Source: Methylobacterium tarhaniae (lineage in GTDB: Bacteria; Pseudomonadota; Alphaproteobacteria; Rhizobiales; Beijerinckiaceae). Taken from it: a DNA stretch of 64,000 nucleotides. Where the stretch lies: contig NZ_LABZ01000037.1 of the NCBI RefSeq assembly GCF_001043955.1, positions 1 through 64,000 of the forward strand. The letters run 5' to 3'. A model generated the notes under the pieces. The model did not search any database. It was given only the letters and a program-made list of their open reading frames with translations, and was not told the origin of the DNA. How positions within the stretch are numbered: position 1 is the first letter of the stretch; every line of letters begins with the position of its first letter. The position numbers were made by a program, and so were the translations under genes. Below, in pieces: positions 18,669 through 27,453 of the stretch.

Positions 18669-19457
18669 ATGTCGACACGCCTGCTAAGCAAGACCGCGAT
18701 CGTGTTCGGGGCGGGCTCCGCCGGGACCGGCTGGGGCAACGGCAAGGCGGTGGCGGTCGCCTTCGCCCGCGAGGGTGCCCGGGTGATCTGCGTCGACCGC
18801 CTGCTGGCCGCCGCCGAGGAGACGGCGCAGATCATCGCGGAGGAGGGCAACGAGGCCGAGGCGCTCCGCGCCGACGTCACCGATTACGACGCGGTGGCGC
18901 AGGCGGTCGCCACCGGCGAGGCGCGCTTCGGCCGCATCGACATCCTGCACAACAATGTCGGCCTGCCGGAGGCCGGCGGGCCGGAGGATCTCGACGAGGA
19001 GAGCTGGCGGCGGGCGATCGAGGTCAATGTCGGCGGGGTCTGGCGCACCTGCAAGGCGGTGCTGCCGGGGATGCGGGCGCGGCGGTCCGGCGCCGTGGTC
19101 AACATCTCGTCGGTCGCCTCCCGGCGCTGGACCGGGTCGCCGGCCTTCGCCTACGCGGCCGCGAAGGCGGCGGTGAACCAGGCGACCCTCTCCGTAGCGA
19201 TGCAGTATGCCCGCGACGGCATCCGGGCCAACGCGATCCTGCCGGGCCTGCTCGACACCACCGTGGCCGACGAGTGCCGCGGCGCCGGCACCCTGGAATC
19301 CGGCCGGGACCGCCGGGTGCCGCTCGGCCGCCTCGGCGAGGCCTGGGACATCGCCCATGCGGCGGTCTTCCTCGCCTCCGACGAGGCCCGCTTCATCACC
19401 GGCGTCTGCCTGCCTGTGGATGGCGGCCAGAGCTGCAGCATGGCGGCCCTGGCCTGA
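18669..19457 (+). CDS. Short-chain dehydrogenase/reductase (SDR)
   Basis: This is a 262-residue classical SDR. The N-terminus has the cofactor loop GAGSAGTGWGNG, with a few residues more than the usual TGxxxGIG. The HNNVG segment stands for NNAG, catalytic Ser appears in NISSVAS, and the YAAAK segment supplies the Tyr-Lys pair. It ends TGVCLPVDGGQSCSM, the usual SDR C-terminus. D37-type acidic residue in CVDRLL after beta-2 suggests NAD(H) preference. The substrate is unknown, and no pathway neighbours help. Confidence 0.87.
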   Translation: MSTRLLSKTAIVFGAGSAGTGWGNGKAVAVAFAREGARVICVDRLLAAAEETAQIIAEEGNEAEALRADVTDYDAVAQAVATGEARFGRIDILHNNVGLPEAGGPEDLDEESWRRAIEVNVGGVWRTCKAVLPGMRARRSGAVVNISSVASRRWTGSPAFAYAAAKAAVNQATLSVAMQYARDGIRANAILPGLLDTTVADECRGAGTLESGRDRRVPLGRLGEAWDIAHAAVFLASDEARFITGVCLPVDGGQSCSMAALA

Positions 19458-19640
19458 AAGGTCGCGTTAGGTGCTCACCGTTAGAAACAATGTGGCCGAA
19501 GCGTTACAGCCAGGGCCGAAGCGCCGCTCAAGGCCAAGCTCGGCTTTCCCGGCCGTGCGGCGACGGTTAGGCTTGTTGGCATAACGGCGCGGCGAGCCCG
19601 GACAGGCCCGCCCTTGCGCCGCCGGAAGCCGGCCTCCGGG

Positions 19641-19655
19641 AGCCCTCGCAGGGCT
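19641..19655. other. Small perfect hairpin in the 19458-19695 gap
   Basis: AGCCCT-CGC-AGGGCT forms a 6-bp stem 41 bp upstream of the DUF3313-like gene. The rest of this 238-bp gap shows no gene. It could lie in the 5' leader of the downstream gene. Confidence 0.3.
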
Positions 19656-19695
19656 TCCGTGGGTGCGGTTTCGCGCGATCCGGGAAAGCGACCGA

Positions 19696-20586
19696 ATGCG
19701 GACGACACTCGAGGCTGCCTTGAACGCGCGGGCCGCCCGCCGCGTCGCGGCCGTGGCAACCTTGGCCCTCCTCGCCGGCTGCGCCACGCCGGTGCTGACC
19801 CAGACCGGCCTGCTGACACGCTACGACCACCTGACGCCGAGCGAGGCCACCGCCACGAAGTCGCGGATCTTCATCGACAAGGCGGCGATGGCCGGGGTGC
19901 GGACCGTCCGCATCATCCCGACCACCTTCTCGGCGGCGGTCTCGGGCCCCGGCGTGACCGAGCAGGAGCGCCGGGTCGTCGCCAACGCGGCGGACCGGGC
20001 GCTCTGCTACGAGCTGTCGCTGCGCTACGACGTGGTCTCGTCCGGCCCGGCCGACCTGACCGTGAGGGCGAACATCACCCGCGCCGGCCTCACCAACGTG
20101 CCGGCCTCCGGCGTCGCGGTCGGCGCGTCGGCGGCGATCACGATCGCCGCGCAGGTCGGCGTCGGCTTCGCCGATACCGTCGGCAAGGTGCCGGTGCCGC
20201 GGCTGCCGATCGGGCTGGGCGACCTCACGGTGGAGGCCGAGGCCCTCGACGCCCGCCGCCAGCAGCGCGCCGCGATGGTGTGGGCCGGTGGCGCCAACTC
20301 CTTCACGAACCAGGCCCGCTTCTCGCCCGTCGCGGACATCTACGATCTCGCCGGCGATTTCGGCCAGGATTTCGGCTCCTATCTCGCGACCGGCCAGGAC
20401 CCGTTCGAGTCCGAGCTCACCATCCCGACCTACGACCGCGTCCGCGTGACCGTGCTGGGCGAGATGCCTCGCGATCCCGACTGCCAGGCCTTCGGCCGCG
20501 CCCCGGGCGTCGACGGCATCATCGGCGATTCCCTCGGCCTGCCGCCGGACTGGAGCGACAAGGGGGCGACGGCCGGGCGGCCGTGA
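19696..20586 (+). CDS. DUF3313-like lipoprotein
   Basis: This is a 296-residue protein with a lipobox LLAGC near residue 29 (the signal peptide includes ARRVAAVATLALLAGC), so it should be lipid-anchored in the envelope. The mature part includes GLLTRYDHLTPSE and then SRIFIDKAAMAGVRTVRII, resembling the DUF3313 family of outer-membrane-linked lipoproteins (LxxYxxL followed by a YIDP-like strand). The function of the family is unknown. The start is the ATG at 19696. Gaps of 238 bp before and 705 bp after isolate it. Confidence 0.72.
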   Translation: MRTTLEAALNARAARRVAAVATLALLAGCATPVLTQTGLLTRYDHLTPSEATATKSRIFIDKAAMAGVRTVRIIPTTFSAAVSGPGVTEQERRVVANAADRALCYELSLRYDVVSSGPADLTVRANITRAGLTNVPASGVAVGASAAITIAAQVGVGFADTVGKVPVPRLPIGLGDLTVEAEALDARRQQRAAMVWAGGANSFTNQARFSPVADIYDLAGDFGQDFGSYLATGQDPFESELTIPTYDRVRVTVLGEMPRDPDCQAFGRAPGVDGIIGDSLGLPPDWSDKGATAGRP

Positions 20587-20590
20587 GGTT

Positions 20591-20990
20591 CAGCCCAGGG
20601 ACGGCTCGGCGATCGTGAGGCAGTGGACCGCCACATCGTTCCAAGAGTCGGCCAGCCGCGGGCGAACCAGATCTGACAAGATCCGGTCGTAGGCCGCCGC
20701 GTCTCAGCGGCGGCTGCCCGTGCGAGATCGCGCATCCGCAGTTGGATCGCCATCACCAGCCGTCAGACGGAAAAGATCCGATCGAGGCAAGGAGACAGCC
20801 CTCGCCCTGTGGCCCGTCGACGAGGCGGGCGAGGGCGAGCCGGTCGATGGCTGCGCCACGGCGGCAGCGAACCCAGCATCGGCGATCACCATCGATGCCG
20901 GCCACCTGCGCGACGGGACCCGGATCGCGGATGCAGCGCGCCACCCTCCATGAGGACGGCGCGGCCCGCGCCGGTGGCGACGCGCCATCG
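20591..20990 (-). pseudogene. Possible degraded coding remnant
   Basis: On the minus strand three frames give protein-like pieces in order: LVDGPQGEGCLLASIGSF, then MAIQLRMRDLARAAAAE, then AAAYDRILSDLVRPRLADSW ending IAEPSLG before a stop near 20591. Joining them needs at least two frameshifts. I cannot name a family. The pieces have ordinary codon bias, so this may be a decayed gene, or chance in a 705-bp gap (20587-21291) that otherwise holds only hairpins near its right end. Confidence 0.25.
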
Positions 20991-21245
20991 GCATTCCGGC
21001 GCTACGATCGCAAGATTTGGATCGATGATGTCAGGCGTAAAGCCCTGACGCTCTCAGGTGCCGCGTCTATTCAGCGACAGCCTTGACAGCCGTCACGTCG
21101 TACCAGGGCGCGCAGCGGCGCCAGGAACCTCGACGCTCAGGCGGGAGGGAATGAAGCGGAAACGCCATCCGCCGATTTTTTATATCACCACCGGATCGGG
21201 ATCCCGGGCTCTCGCATGCGGCGAGCCTCGGGACACCGCGATGCG

Positions 21246-21265
21246 GCGGTCGCGTCAGCGACCGC
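21246..21265 (-). terminator. Terminator-like hairpin after the amidinotransferase gene
   Basis: GCGGTCGC-GTCA-GCGACCGC is a perfect 8-bp stem with a 4-base loop, 26 bp past the stop. A second stem, GATCTCG/CGAGATC (21272-21291), sits directly after the stop codon. Neither has a T run, so strength is uncertain. Confidence 0.45.
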
Positions 21266-21291
21266 CGGACCGATCTCGTGCGACCGAGATC

Positions 21292-22485
21292 CTAGAAATA
21301 CGACTTCAGCGGGCCACGCCGGCGCACGTCGAGCGTGGCGCAGTGGAAGGAGCCGCCGAACGGTCCGTAGGACAGGAACGGCGTCGGGATCGGGTCGAAG
21401 CCCCAATCCTTGAGCGCCTTGATCAGCGTCGGCTGGCTCGAATCGACCACGATCTTCTTCTCGTCGATGGCGAGCACGTTGATCGAGGTCCAGGGCGAGC
21501 ACATCGAGATCTTGCTCATGAAGCCCTCGACGGGGTCGGGGCGGGGCGCGATCAGCACGTCCCACTTCTTGAGCACCGCCGGCAGCTTCTCGACGTCGAT
21601 GTAGTCGGGGTTGACCAGCACCTTGCCGGGGGCGAGCGGCATGAACGACGAATCGATGTGCATCGGCTGCGGGCAGCGGCTCTCGATCTCGTGGATGCGG
21701 AAGCCCGGCCCGAGGTGGCGGCGCAGCCACTCGATGCCCATCAGGTTCGTCACGTTGGAGCGGGTGACGAACAGGTCGCGGCCGCAGCGCACGAAGTCGG
21801 CCGCGTCGAAGACGGGCTCGAACTCGTTGACGGTGAACTGCATCGGCTCGCCGGCCTTCAGGTTCGGCACCCGGTAGTCGTAGTTGTAGAGCTCGTCGGT
21901 GAGCTGCGGCCGCGGCGCCGAGGTCCAGCGGGCGCCGGCCCGGAAGTACTCCTTGAACAGCGAGCGATAGGCGTCGCCCTCGAAGTAGCGCGAGCGCCAG
22001 CACATCGGGCTCTCGATGATCTCGTCGCCGATCACCAGGTACGGATCGCGCGGGCAGGCGACGCAGAAGCCGCGCGAGGACCAGCGCGGCGCCTTGAACT
22101 TCTTCGAGAAGTCGACCGAATCCGGGCGGCGGATCTTCACGCCCTCGCCGGCCAGGATCTTGATGAAGCCGTCCAGCTCCTGCTGGGCGAGCTTCTTCAT
22201 GAATTTCGGGTATTTCCAGCCGGAGGCGAGCCGGTAGAACGGCTGGGCGGCCCGCGGCAGGTTGAAGATCACCGTCAGGTGATGGGTCGGGATCGTGGCG
22301 CCGTCGAGCGAGCCGACGATCACCTCCTCCAGCGGATCCCACTCGTTCCAGGCCATGACGGGCGATTGCGGCGCCGGCGCGCGGCCGGGCGCGTCGCCCC
22401 CGAACGCCGTCAGGTCGTGCGCAGCCGTCTCGTCGAGCGCGCCACGCTCGGCCTCGAAGGTCGTCTCCCGGTCCATGCTGTTCAT
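21292..22485 (-). CDS. Glycine/inosamine amidinotransferase family protein
   Basis: The family transfers the amidino group of arginine to an amine acceptor; animal GATM makes guanidinoacetate. The 397-residue protein keeps the catalytic triad regions: EFEPVFDAADFVR (Asp), QPMHIDSSFMPL (His) and GGSFHCATLDV near the C-terminus (Cys). Other conserved blocks are VNPDYID and KISMCSPWTSINVLAID. Length and order match GATM/StrB-type enzymes. The acceptor is unknown in this organism: glycine, lysine or an aminocyclitol are all possible. It is divergent from hpnL over 300 bp. It is an uncommon gene among Rhizobiales housekeeping sets. Confidence 0.88.
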   Translation of the reverse strand: MNSMDRETTFEAERGALDETAAHDLTAFGGDAPGRAPAPQSPVMAWNEWDPLEEVIVGSLDGATIPTHHLTVIFNLPRAAQPFYRLASGWKYPKFMKKLAQQELDGFIKILAGEGVKIRRPDSVDFSKKFKAPRWSSRGFCVACPRDPYLVIGDEIIESPMCWRSRYFEGDAYRSLFKEYFRAGARWTSAPRPQLTDELYNYDYRVPNLKAGEPMQFTVNEFEPVFDAADFVRCGRDLFVTRSNVTNLMGIEWLRRHLGPGFRIHEIESRCPQPMHIDSSFMPLAPGKVLVNPDYIDVEKLPAVLKKWDVLIAPRPDPVEGFMSKISMCSPWTSINVLAIDEKKIVVDSSQPTLIKALKDWGFDPIPTPFLSYGPFGGSFHCATLDVRRRGPLKSYF

Positions 22486-22632
22486 CCCCTGACGGCCGTC
22501 ACGAGCGGCCTTCTTTCGCGGTCCCGGCCCCCGCCGGCCGAATCGGGGCGGGGAGGAAGGTGCGCCGTAACATAGGCTTGCGGCGATGCTTGGGTTGCCA
22601 TGCTTTGGGCGGGCCCGCCGCGCCGGTGGAGC

Positions 22633-22651
22633 GTGCCGGTTTCGCCGGCAC
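22633..22651. other. Hairpin in the amidinotransferase/hpnL divergent region
   Basis: GTGCCGG-TTTCG-CCGGCAC is a perfect 7-bp stem inside the 300-bp region between the two divergent starts (22486-22785). It could be an operator or a leader structure. No other clear promoter was found there. Confidence 0.35.
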
Positions 22652-22785
22652 TGTGTCCGGGCGGTGATAGACAGGGCCCATCAAAGCTGCAACGTGCCGA
22701 GACGCAACGGCGCTGCTTTGTTTCGACTCCGTTGCCGGAATGGCGCGCCCCCTAGGGCCGCCTCCGCTGCGACAGAAAGAGGGTC

Positions 22786-23874
22786 ATGAAGCGACTGACG
22801 ACACTGGGCCTGATCGCCGGCCTGTGCACCGTGATCGGCCTGTTCGTCTCTTCGGGGCCGGAGGCGGTCGCGGCGGCCCTGTGGGCGTCCGGCTGGGGCG
22901 CCGTGCTGGTCGTGGCGGCGCGCTTCGTGGCCGTCGCCTGGGCGGGCTTCGGCTGGTGGATCGTGTTTCCCCGCGGCGAGAGGCCGCTGCTGCGCGCCTG
23001 CATCGGCGTGCGCTTCGTGCGCGAGGGGGTGAACACCCTCCTCCCCGTCGCGCAGGTCGGCGGCGACCTGATCGGCGCCCGGCTCCTGACGCTGCACCGC
23101 GTGCCGGGCGCGCTGTCGGGCGCCAGCACCCTCGTCGACCTGATGGTCCAGGCGCTCACCCAGTTCCTGTTCACCGTCGCCGGCCTCGGCATCCTGGTGG
23201 CTCTCGGCGGCGACGGACCGATCGTTCATTATGTCGGCCTGGGCCTCGTGGTGGCGGCCCCGGCGCTCCTGGCCTTCTACCTGGTGCAGCGCCGCTTCGG
23301 CCAGAGCCTGCTCCAGGCGGCGATCAACCGCTTCGCCGGCGGACGCGAGTGGCGGATCTTCGGCGCCGTCGACGTGCTGTTCGAGCGCCTGCGCGGCCTC
23401 TACGCCGCCCGCGGCCGCATTCTCACCGCCATCGGCACGCATCTCTTCGGCTGGGTGATCGGCACCCTCGAGGTCTGGATCGCCCTGCGTTTCATGGGCT
23501 ACGAGGTCGGCTTCCTCGAGGCGATCGTGATCGAGAGCCTGGCGCAGGCCGTGCGCGGCGCCGCCTTCGCGGTGCCCGGCGCGCTCGGCGCCCAGGAGGG
23601 CGGCCTGATCGCGCTCTGCGCGGTGTTCGGCATCCCGGCCGAGGCGGCGCTGGCCCTGTCCTTGATCAAGCGCCTCGCCGACCTCGCGGTCGGGCTGCCG
23701 AGCCTGATGCTCTGGCACGCCATGGAGAACGACGCCGATCGGAGCCGCAACCCGGCGGCCGGGATCGGCGCGGCCCTGCGGGCGTGGCTGCGTCCGCGCC
23801 AGGCCCCGTTGGGCCAGGCCCACATGCCGGCCTACGGCTACGCCGCGGCGCCCGTCGACGGCAAAGGAGAGTAA
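22786..23874 (+). CDS. hpnL: Hopanoid biosynthesis-associated membrane protein HpnL
   Basis: This 362-residue integral membrane protein has about seven to eight helices and belongs to the lysylphosphatidylglycerol synthase transmembrane-domain superfamily. Characteristic blocks are VREGVNTLLPVAQVGGDLIG and AFAVPGALGAQEGGLIALC. Its place directly before hpnM, hpnI, hpnJ and hpnK identifies it as HpnL. The biochemical role is not established; transport of hopanoids or a precursor is a common proposal. The hpnM start follows 4 bases after its stop, so these are co-transcribed. Confidence 0.88.
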   Translation: MKRLTTLGLIAGLCTVIGLFVSSGPEAVAAALWASGWGAVLVVAARFVAVAWAGFGWWIVFPRGERPLLRACIGVRFVREGVNTLLPVAQVGGDLIGARLLTLHRVPGALSGASTLVDLMVQALTQFLFTVAGLGILVALGGDGPIVHYVGLGLVVAAPALLAFYLVQRRFGQSLLQAAINRFAGGREWRIFGAVDVLFERLRGLYAARGRILTAIGTHLFGWVIGTLEVWIALRFMGYEVGFLEAIVIESLAQAVRGAAFAVPGALGAQEGGLIALCAVFGIPAEAALALSLIKRLADLAVGLPSLMLWHAMENDADRSRNPAAGIGAALRAWLRPRQAPLGQAHMPAYGYAAAPVDGKGE

Positions 23875-23878
23875 CCTG

Positions 23879-24529
23879 GTGCAGACCCGACGCGACACCC
23901 TGCGCAGCCTGATGATCGTCGGCCTCCTGACGGCCGCGCTGCCGGCGCTGGCCCAGACAGCCGCCGCACCCGCGGCCGGGGAGGGCGACCCGGCGGTCGC
24001 CACCGTGCGGCGCATGACCGACGCCCTCGAAGCCGCGCTCAAGGCCGGCGACGTGCGCGCCCGCTCCGAGATCCTCGCCGGCCCGATGAAGGAGAACTTC
24101 GACCTGCCGGCGATGCTGCGCCTCGGCGTCGGCACCCGCTGGAAGGAGATCCCGGCCGACAAGCAGGAAGCCCTGGTCGCCGCCTTCGGACCCTACCTGA
24201 CGGCGACCTACGCCACCCGGCTCAGCGCCGCGGCCGGCAGCAAGTTCGCCATCGACCCGAAGAGCGAGCCCCGCGGCAACGGCCGCATCGTGCACGTCAC
24301 CGTGACCGATTCGGGCGGCGACACCTCCCCGGTCGACTACGTGCTGAACGGCGAGAACCGGATCACCGACGTCTTCCTGCAGGGCACGGTGAGCGAAGCC
24401 GGGACCCTGCGCACCGGCTTCTCCGAGCCGCTCCAGGAGGGCGGCGCCGACGGCCTGCTCGCCCACCTGCGCAAGTCCACCGAGACGATGCTGGCGGCGC
24501 CGGCCCCCAAGGCGCCTGCGGCCAAATAG
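23879..24529 (+). CDS. hpnM: Hopanoid-associated MlaC-like protein HpnM
   Basis: HpnM belongs to the MlaC/Ttg2D family of periplasmic lipid-binding proteins. The 216-residue product has a signal peptide (RRDTLRSLMIVGLLTAALPA, cleavage after LAQ). It then shows the family core: GPMKENFDLPAMLRLGVG, KQEALVAAFGPYLTATYA, and VDYVLNGENRITDVFLQG. A strong AAGGAGAG lies 8 bases before the GTG start at 23879. It probably carries hopanoids or related lipids across the periplasm; that is inference from the MlaC fold and gene context. Confidence 0.9.
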   Translation: MQTRRDTLRSLMIVGLLTAALPALAQTAAAPAAGEGDPAVATVRRMTDALEAALKAGDVRARSEILAGPMKENFDLPAMLRLGVGTRWKEIPADKQEALVAAFGPYLTATYATRLSAAAGSKFAIDPKSEPRGNGRIVHVTVTDSGGDTSPVDYVLNGENRITDVFLQGTVSEAGTLRTGFSEPLQEGGADGLLAHLRKSTETMLAAPAPKAPAAK

Positions 24530-24544
24530 TCGAAGACGGCGCTG

Positions 24545-24568
24545 CCGCCGGCCTCCGACGGCCGGCGG
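24545..24568 (+). terminator. Hairpin between hpnM and hpnI
   Basis: CCGCCGGCC (24545-24553) and GGCCGGCGG (24560-24568) form a perfect 9-bp stem with a 6-base loop, just after the hpnM stop. It has no T run and may only slow or process the transcript. hpnI follows 97 bp later. Confidence 0.45.
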
Positions 24569-24664
24569 TAACGAAAAGCCCATCCTCCGCCCGCAGCCTC
24601 AACCCACAACACAACCCGCCGCGCCCCCGCGCGGCCAACTCCTCCCAGGGATCGCCGCCCCGCC

Positions 24665-25849
24665 ATGGAATGGACCTGGATCTCCGCCCTACTGCTCGTC
24701 CTGGCGCTCGCCGGCTGCGTGTACGGCCTGACCACCGCGTGGCTGGCCGGGCGCCTCGCCCGGCGCCCGGCGCCGTGCCTCCCCGCCGGCGCCGCCCGCC
24801 CCTCCGTGACCCTGCTCAAGCCGCTCTGCGGCGACGAGCCGAACCTCTACCTGAACCTCACCACCTTCTGCACCCAGGCCTATGCGGGTGCCGTGCAGGT
24901 GATCTTCGGGGTGCAGACCGCGACCGACCCGGCGATCGCCGTGGTGCACCGGCTCCAGGCCGAGCATCCCGGCTTGCGCATCGACCTCGTCATCGATGCA
25001 CGCCAGCACGGCTCGAACCGCAAGGTCTCGAACCTCATCAACATGGCCGGCCTGATCGCCCACGAGGTCGTGGTGCTCGCCGACAGCGACATGGTGGTGG
25101 CGCCCGACTATCTCGAGCGCCTCGTCGCCGAGCTGAGCCAGCCGGGTGTCTCGGGGGTCACCTGCCTCTATCATGGCGTCCCGGCGAACCGGGGCGTGTG
25201 GGCGCATCTCTCGGCGCTCGCCATCGACACCCAGTTCCTGCCCAACGTCTTGATGGGGACGGGGCTCGGGCTCGCCGATCCGTGCTTCGGCTCCACCATC
25301 GCGTTCCGCACCGAGATGCTCGCCCGCATCGGCGGCTTCGAGGCGATCCGCAACGATCTGGCCGACGACTACACCCTCGGGGCGGCGTTGCGCGCGCAGG
25401 GCGGCATCGTGGCGATCCCGAACTTCACCATCGGGCACACCTGCGTCGATACCTCCCTCGCCGGCCTGTGGCGGCACGAGACCCGCTGGAACCGCACGAT
25501 CCGCAACGTCGACCCGGTCGGCTATGCCGGCACGCTCGTCACCCACGCCTTCCCGCTGGCGCTGATCGCGGCGCTCCTGCCCGATTCGGGCCCCTACACG
25601 CTCGCCGCCGCCGCCCTGGCGCTGGCCTGCCGGATCGTGCTGTGCATGCGGGTCGAGCGGGCCTTCGGCCTCGAGCCGCATCCCTACTGGCTGCTGCCGA
25701 TCCGCGACCTCCTGTCCTTCGCCGGCTTCGTCTGGTGCTTCATGTCCGGCGCCGTGACTTGGAAAGGTCATGATTATCGGGTCGTTGCGGACGGTACGCT
25801 GATCCCGGAATCCGGCCTCGCCCGCGAGTCCGGCGCTCCCTCGACTTGA
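24665..25849 (+). CDS. hpnI: Hopanoid glycosyltransferase HpnI
   Basis: HpnI is a GT21-like membrane glycosyltransferase that adds N-acetylglucosamine to bacteriohopanetetrol. The 394-residue protein has an N-terminal membrane helix (residues about 5-30) and a GT-A domain: RPSVTLLKPLCGDEPNLYLN, the DSD metal site in VVLADSDMVV, and ETRWNRTIR, equivalent to the (Q/R)xxRW motif. Further hydrophobic helices lie toward the C-terminus. It resembles ceramide glucosyltransferase in layout. The start is the ATG at 24665. With hpnK and hpnJ downstream it makes the cyclitol-ether side chain. Confidence 0.92.
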   Translation: MEWTWISALLLVLALAGCVYGLTTAWLAGRLARRPAPCLPAGAARPSVTLLKPLCGDEPNLYLNLTTFCTQAYAGAVQVIFGVQTATDPAIAVVHRLQAEHPGLRIDLVIDARQHGSNRKVSNLINMAGLIAHEVVVLADSDMVVAPDYLERLVAELSQPGVSGVTCLYHGVPANRGVWAHLSALAIDTQFLPNVLMGTGLGLADPCFGSTIAFRTEMLARIGGFEAIRNDLADDYTLGAALRAQGGIVAIPNFTIGHTCVDTSLAGLWRHETRWNRTIRNVDPVGYAGTLVTHAFPLALIAALLPDSGPYTLAAAALALACRIVLCMRVERAFGLEPHPYWLLPIRDLLSFAGFVWCFMSGAVTWKGHDYRVVADGTLIPESGLARESGAPST

Positions 25850-25922
25850 AAACTCATCGGGCCGCCCGGCGGCCTCACCGGCCGCGTCCGCGGCCTCCTC
25901 TCCTCAAGAGACGATCCTCCCG

Positions 25923-27362
25923 ATGATGCGGACCCTCTTCCTCCAGGCCCCCACCTTCGACGGCTTCGACGGCGGCGCCGGCTCGCGCTACCAGGCCAAG
26001 CGCGAGATCAAGTCGTTCTGGTACCCGACCTGGCTCGCCCAGCCGGCCGCCCTGGTGCCGAACTCCAAGCTGATCGACGCGCCGCCGCACGACATCAAGC
26101 TGCCGGAGATCGTGGCCCAGGCCAACGACTTCGACCTCGTGGTGCTGCACACCTCGGTCCCGTCGTTCAAGTCGGACGTGAAGACGATCGAGGCGCTGAA
26201 GGCCAAGAACCCGAAGCTGATCGCCGGCCTGATCGGCGCCAAGGTGGCGGTGGACGCCGCGGGCTCGATGGCCCAGGCGCCGGCGGTCGATTTCTGTGCC
26301 CGCAACGAGTTCGACTTCACCGTCAAGGAGGTCGCCGAGGGCGTGCCGATGGCGGAGATCAAGGGTCTCTCCTACCGGAACGCCGAGGGTGTCGTGGTCC
26401 ATAACGAGGACCGCGAGATCATGACCGACATGGACCAGCTGCCGTTCGTGACCTCGGTCTACAAGCGCGACCTGGAGATGGAGAAGTACTTCATCGGGTA
26501 CCTGAAGCACCCCTACATCTCGTTCTATTCGGGCCGGGGCTGCAAGTCGCGCTGCACCTTCTGCCTGTGGCCGCAGACGGTCGGCGGCCATACCTACCGC
26601 ACCCGCTCGGTCGCGCACGTGATCGAGGAGATCAAGTACTGCCTGAAGGAATTCCCGCAGACCAAGGAATTCTTCTTCGACGACGACACCTTCACCGACA
26701 ACCTGCCGCGCGCGGAGGAGATCGCCCGCGAGCTCGGCAAGCTCGGCGTGACCTGGTCGTGCAACGCCAAGGCCAACGTCCCGCGCAAGACCCTCGAGGT
26801 GCTCAAGGCCAACGGCCTGCGCCTGCTGCTCGTCGGCTACGAGTCCGGCAACCAGCAGATCCTGAACAACATCAAGAAGGGAATGCGGGTCGAGGTGGCC
26901 GAGCGGTTCACCAAGGATTGCCACGAGCTCGGCATCGCCATCCACGGCACCTTCATCCTCGGCCTGCCGGGCGAGACCAAGGAGACGATCCAGGAGACGA
27001 TCGCCTTCGCCAAGCGGATCAACCCGCACACCATCCAGGTCTCGCTCGCCGCGCCGTATCCGGGCACCTTCCTGTACAAGCAGGCGGTGGAGAACGGCTG
27101 GCTCGACAAGGACAACGCGGAACTGGTCGACGAGAACGGCGTGCAGATCGCGCCGTTGCACTACCCGCACCTGTCTCACACCGAGATCTTCAACTCGGTG
27201 GAAGAATTCTACAAGAAGTTCTACTTCCGCGCCCCGAAGATCGCCTCGATCGTCAGCGAGATGGTGCGCTCGCCCGACATGATGAAGCGGCGCCTGCGCG
27301 AGGGCGTCGAGTTCTGGCACTTCCTGCGCGAGCGCCAGGGCGTCGCCAAGAAGGCGGCGTAA
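25923..27362 (+). CDS. hpnJ: Hopanoid radical SAM protein HpnJ
   Basis: HpnJ converts bacteriohopanetetrol glucosamine to the cyclitol ether, a ring rearrangement. The 479-residue protein has a B12-binding-like N-terminal domain (residues about 5-150, with VVLHTSVPSFKSD) and a radical SAM core with the cluster motif CKSRCTFC near residue 206. FFFDDDTFTDNLPRAEEI and GYESGNQQILNNIKKGMRVE follow, both typical of HpnJ. The start is the ATG at 25923 or 25926. A perfect 16-bp inverted repeat follows the stop, before hpnK. Confidence 0.94.
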   Translation: MMRTLFLQAPTFDGFDGGAGSRYQAKREIKSFWYPTWLAQPAALVPNSKLIDAPPHDIKLPEIVAQANDFDLVVLHTSVPSFKSDVKTIEALKAKNPKLIAGLIGAKVAVDAAGSMAQAPAVDFCARNEFDFTVKEVAEGVPMAEIKGLSYRNAEGVVVHNEDREIMTDMDQLPFVTSVYKRDLEMEKYFIGYLKHPYISFYSGRGCKSRCTFCLWPQTVGGHTYRTRSVAHVIEEIKYCLKEFPQTKEFFFDDDTFTDNLPRAEEIARELGKLGVTWSCNAKANVPRKTLEVLKANGLRLLLVGYESGNQQILNNIKKGMRVEVAERFTKDCHELGIAIHGTFILGLPGETKETIQETIAFAKRINPHTIQVSLAAPYPGTFLYKQAVENGWLDKDNAELVDENGVQIAPLHYPHLSHTEIFNSVEEFYKKFYFRAPKIASIVSEMVRSPDMMKRRLREGVEFWHFLRERQGVAKKAA

Positions 27363-27400
27363 GCTTTTACGCCTGACATTCCCGCCTGAAGCGCGGGTGC

Positions 27401-27432
27401 GAGCCTCCCCGTCCGGCCGGACGGGGAGGCTC
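27401..27432 (+). terminator. Perfect 16-bp palindromic terminator between hpnJ and hpnK
   Basis: GAGCCTCCCCGTCCGG and CCGGACGGGGAGGCTC abut with no spacer and are followed by TTT. It is a very stable hairpin of terminator type. It ends 21 bp before the hpnK start, so hpnK either depends on read-through or has its own promoter. Confidence 0.75.
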
Positions 27433-27453
27433 TTTCACGTCACGAGACAGACC

